From Pseudomonas iridis (GTDB lineage Bacteria > Pseudomonadota > Gammaproteobacteria > Pseudomonadales > Pseudomonadaceae): a stretch of 64,000 nucleotides of DNA. The position numbers and the translations under genes were made by a program. The stretch is taken from positions 434,001 through 498,000 of the forward strand of contig NZ_JACXXO010000001.1 in NCBI RefSeq assembly GCF_017980685.1. The letters run 5' to 3'. The notes under the pieces were generated by a model. It was not told where the DNA came from. It searched no databases and saw only the letters and a list, made by a program, of their open reading frames with translations. Shown here piece by piece: positions 63,418 through 64,000 of the stretch (position 1 is the first letter of the stretch; each line of letters opens with the position of its first letter).

Positions 63418-63962
63418 AACACCGCCCTCGCCCGCGCCCAGATCTCGAGCCGATCCTGCAAACCGTTCAACCCGCCATTGATACGCCGGGTGATGGTGTT
63501 GAACTGATCGCGATCGGCGAGCTCGTTCAAGCCATTCTTTTCCCAGAACCACGCGGCGGACTCGGCGGCCCATTGCGGCTGCTCCAACAGTTCCGGTAAG
63601 GACAGCAACCGCTCATCGCCGAACAGGCCGAGGCTGCATTGGCGGTAGTTGCTGCGACCGGTTATCTGGATCAAACCGCGACCGCGGTATTTCTGCCCGT
63701 CGCCATCGGCCTGCGGCGTGTTGCCTAGACGTAACGCCAGCGTGCCGGTGTCGTATTTGCTCAGGTACTGGTTGTTGCCCAACTCGCGCACGTATTGCAA
63801 CTGGCCCGATTCGTGGCCGACTTGCGCAAGAAATGCAGCGACACGTTTAGGCGTATCGATGCGGTGGTTGGCCATGGCGCTATTGAGCGCAGAAACAAAA
63901 ACGCCCGCTTGGGAGCGGGCGTTGGGCATGATGTTTAAAAGGTTGTTTTCATTTATTTGCAT
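63396..63962 (-). CDS. GH19-type endolysin (chitinase class I-like lysozyme)
   Basis: Encodes 188 residues with GH19 lysozyme features: RVAAFLAQVGHESGQLQYVRELG (catalytic Glu in HES), KYRGRGLIQITGRSNYRQ (second acidic region and GRGxIQITGR), and the C-terminal WFWEKNGLNELADRDQFNTITRRINGGLNGLQDR motif. It cleaves peptidoglycan at lysis. ATG at 63962 has GGAGG upstream. The first codons contain a terminator-like hairpin. With Rz/Rz1 it forms a lysis cassette whose larger locus must lie to the right of the window. Confidence 0.9.
   Translation of the reverse strand: MQINENNLLNIMPNARSQAGVFVSALNSAMANHRIDTPKRVAAFLAQVGHESGQLQYVRELGNNQYLSKYDTGTLALRLGNTPQADGDGQKYRGRGLIQITGRSNYRQCSLGLFGDERLLSLPELLEQPQWAAESAAWFWEKNGLNELADRDQFNTITRRINGGLNGLQDRLEIWARARAVLCQSPGE
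63897..63923 (-). terminator. Terminator-shaped hairpin inside the endolysin start region
   Basis: On the minus strand AACGCCCGC (63923-63915), loop TCCCAA, GCGGGCGTT (63908-63900), then more T: an 8-9 bp GC stem followed by TTTTTGTTTC. It lies within codons 13-22 of the endolysin. In form it is an intrinsic terminator; it may attenuate the lysis genes or just be a chance coding palindrome. Confidence 0.55.
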
Positions 63963-64000
63963 GATGCGTAATCCTCCCTGGATGCCCGGATTGAATCATG

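Overview
The window is a contiguous, GC-rich chromosomal segment of a Pseudomonas of the P. fluorescens group. The evidence is the gene content (rhlG, fpr/finR, dgkA-erdR, a PA3611-type protein, recX-recA-cinA, mprF plus its hydrolase partner, quiP) and the abundant Pseudomonas REP/REPIN palindromes of the GTGGGAGCGAGCCTGCTCGCGAA and GTGGGAGCTGGCTTGCCAGCGATG types. Most of it is core genome. The accessory material sits at the two edges and in one small island in the middle.

Layout. (1) 1-1.3 kb: the 3' end of an S-type bacteriocin with a colicin E3-like rRNase domain, followed by a small probable immunity gene. (2) 1.4-19 kb: cell-envelope and housekeeping genes: a glycine-zipper lipoprotein, pdxH, an OmpA-like lipoprotein with a Lys/Ala tail, a serine hydrolase, a GH50-like glycosidase, dinG, a CopD-like membrane protein, a collagen-like glycine-rich protein coupled to a DUF1145 gene, tandem OmpA lipoproteins, two SEC-C metal-binding proteins, an isochorismatase-like protein and quiP. 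(3) 19.3-29.8 kb: the ligase-associated DNA repair set (exonuclease, ligase, Lhr-core helicase, PdeM) split in two by a five-gene basic amino acid ABC transporter cassette ordered like aotJQMOP. (4) 29.8-43.4 kb: dcd, a cold-shock gene, DUF481, an alkyltransferase-like protein, ampG, proS, dinB, two identical initiator tRNA genes and mprF with its hydrolase. (5) 43.5-46.7 kb: an accessory island bounded by two related REPINs. It carries a three-gene operon (winged-helix regulator, AbiEii-like nucleotidyltransferase, PP2C-like phosphatase) behind a palindromic operator, and a divergent DUF3077 gene whose leader can fold so that its ribosome binding site is masked. (6) 46.7-62.9 kb: kup, rimO, yjaB-like, a divergent pseudouridine synthase, rhlG, trmO, fpr/finR, dgkA, erdR, a DTW protein, a LOG protein, recX, recA and pncC/cinA. 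(7) 62.9-64 kb: a lysis cassette (GH19 endolysin, Rz, nested Rz1). In this position next to cinA it probably marks the edge of a phage-tail-like bacteriocin locus lying beyond the window.

The strongest candidates for undescribed biology are the regulator/nucleotidyltransferase/PP2C operon at 43.6-45.8 kb and the switch-like leader at 46.08-46.25 kb. Others are a terminator-shaped hairpin inside the start of the endolysin gene, an RsuA-family protein lacking its catalytic aspartate, and the split Lhr/PdeM repair operon. All assignments come from reading the sequence and from memory of protein families; no database search was run.
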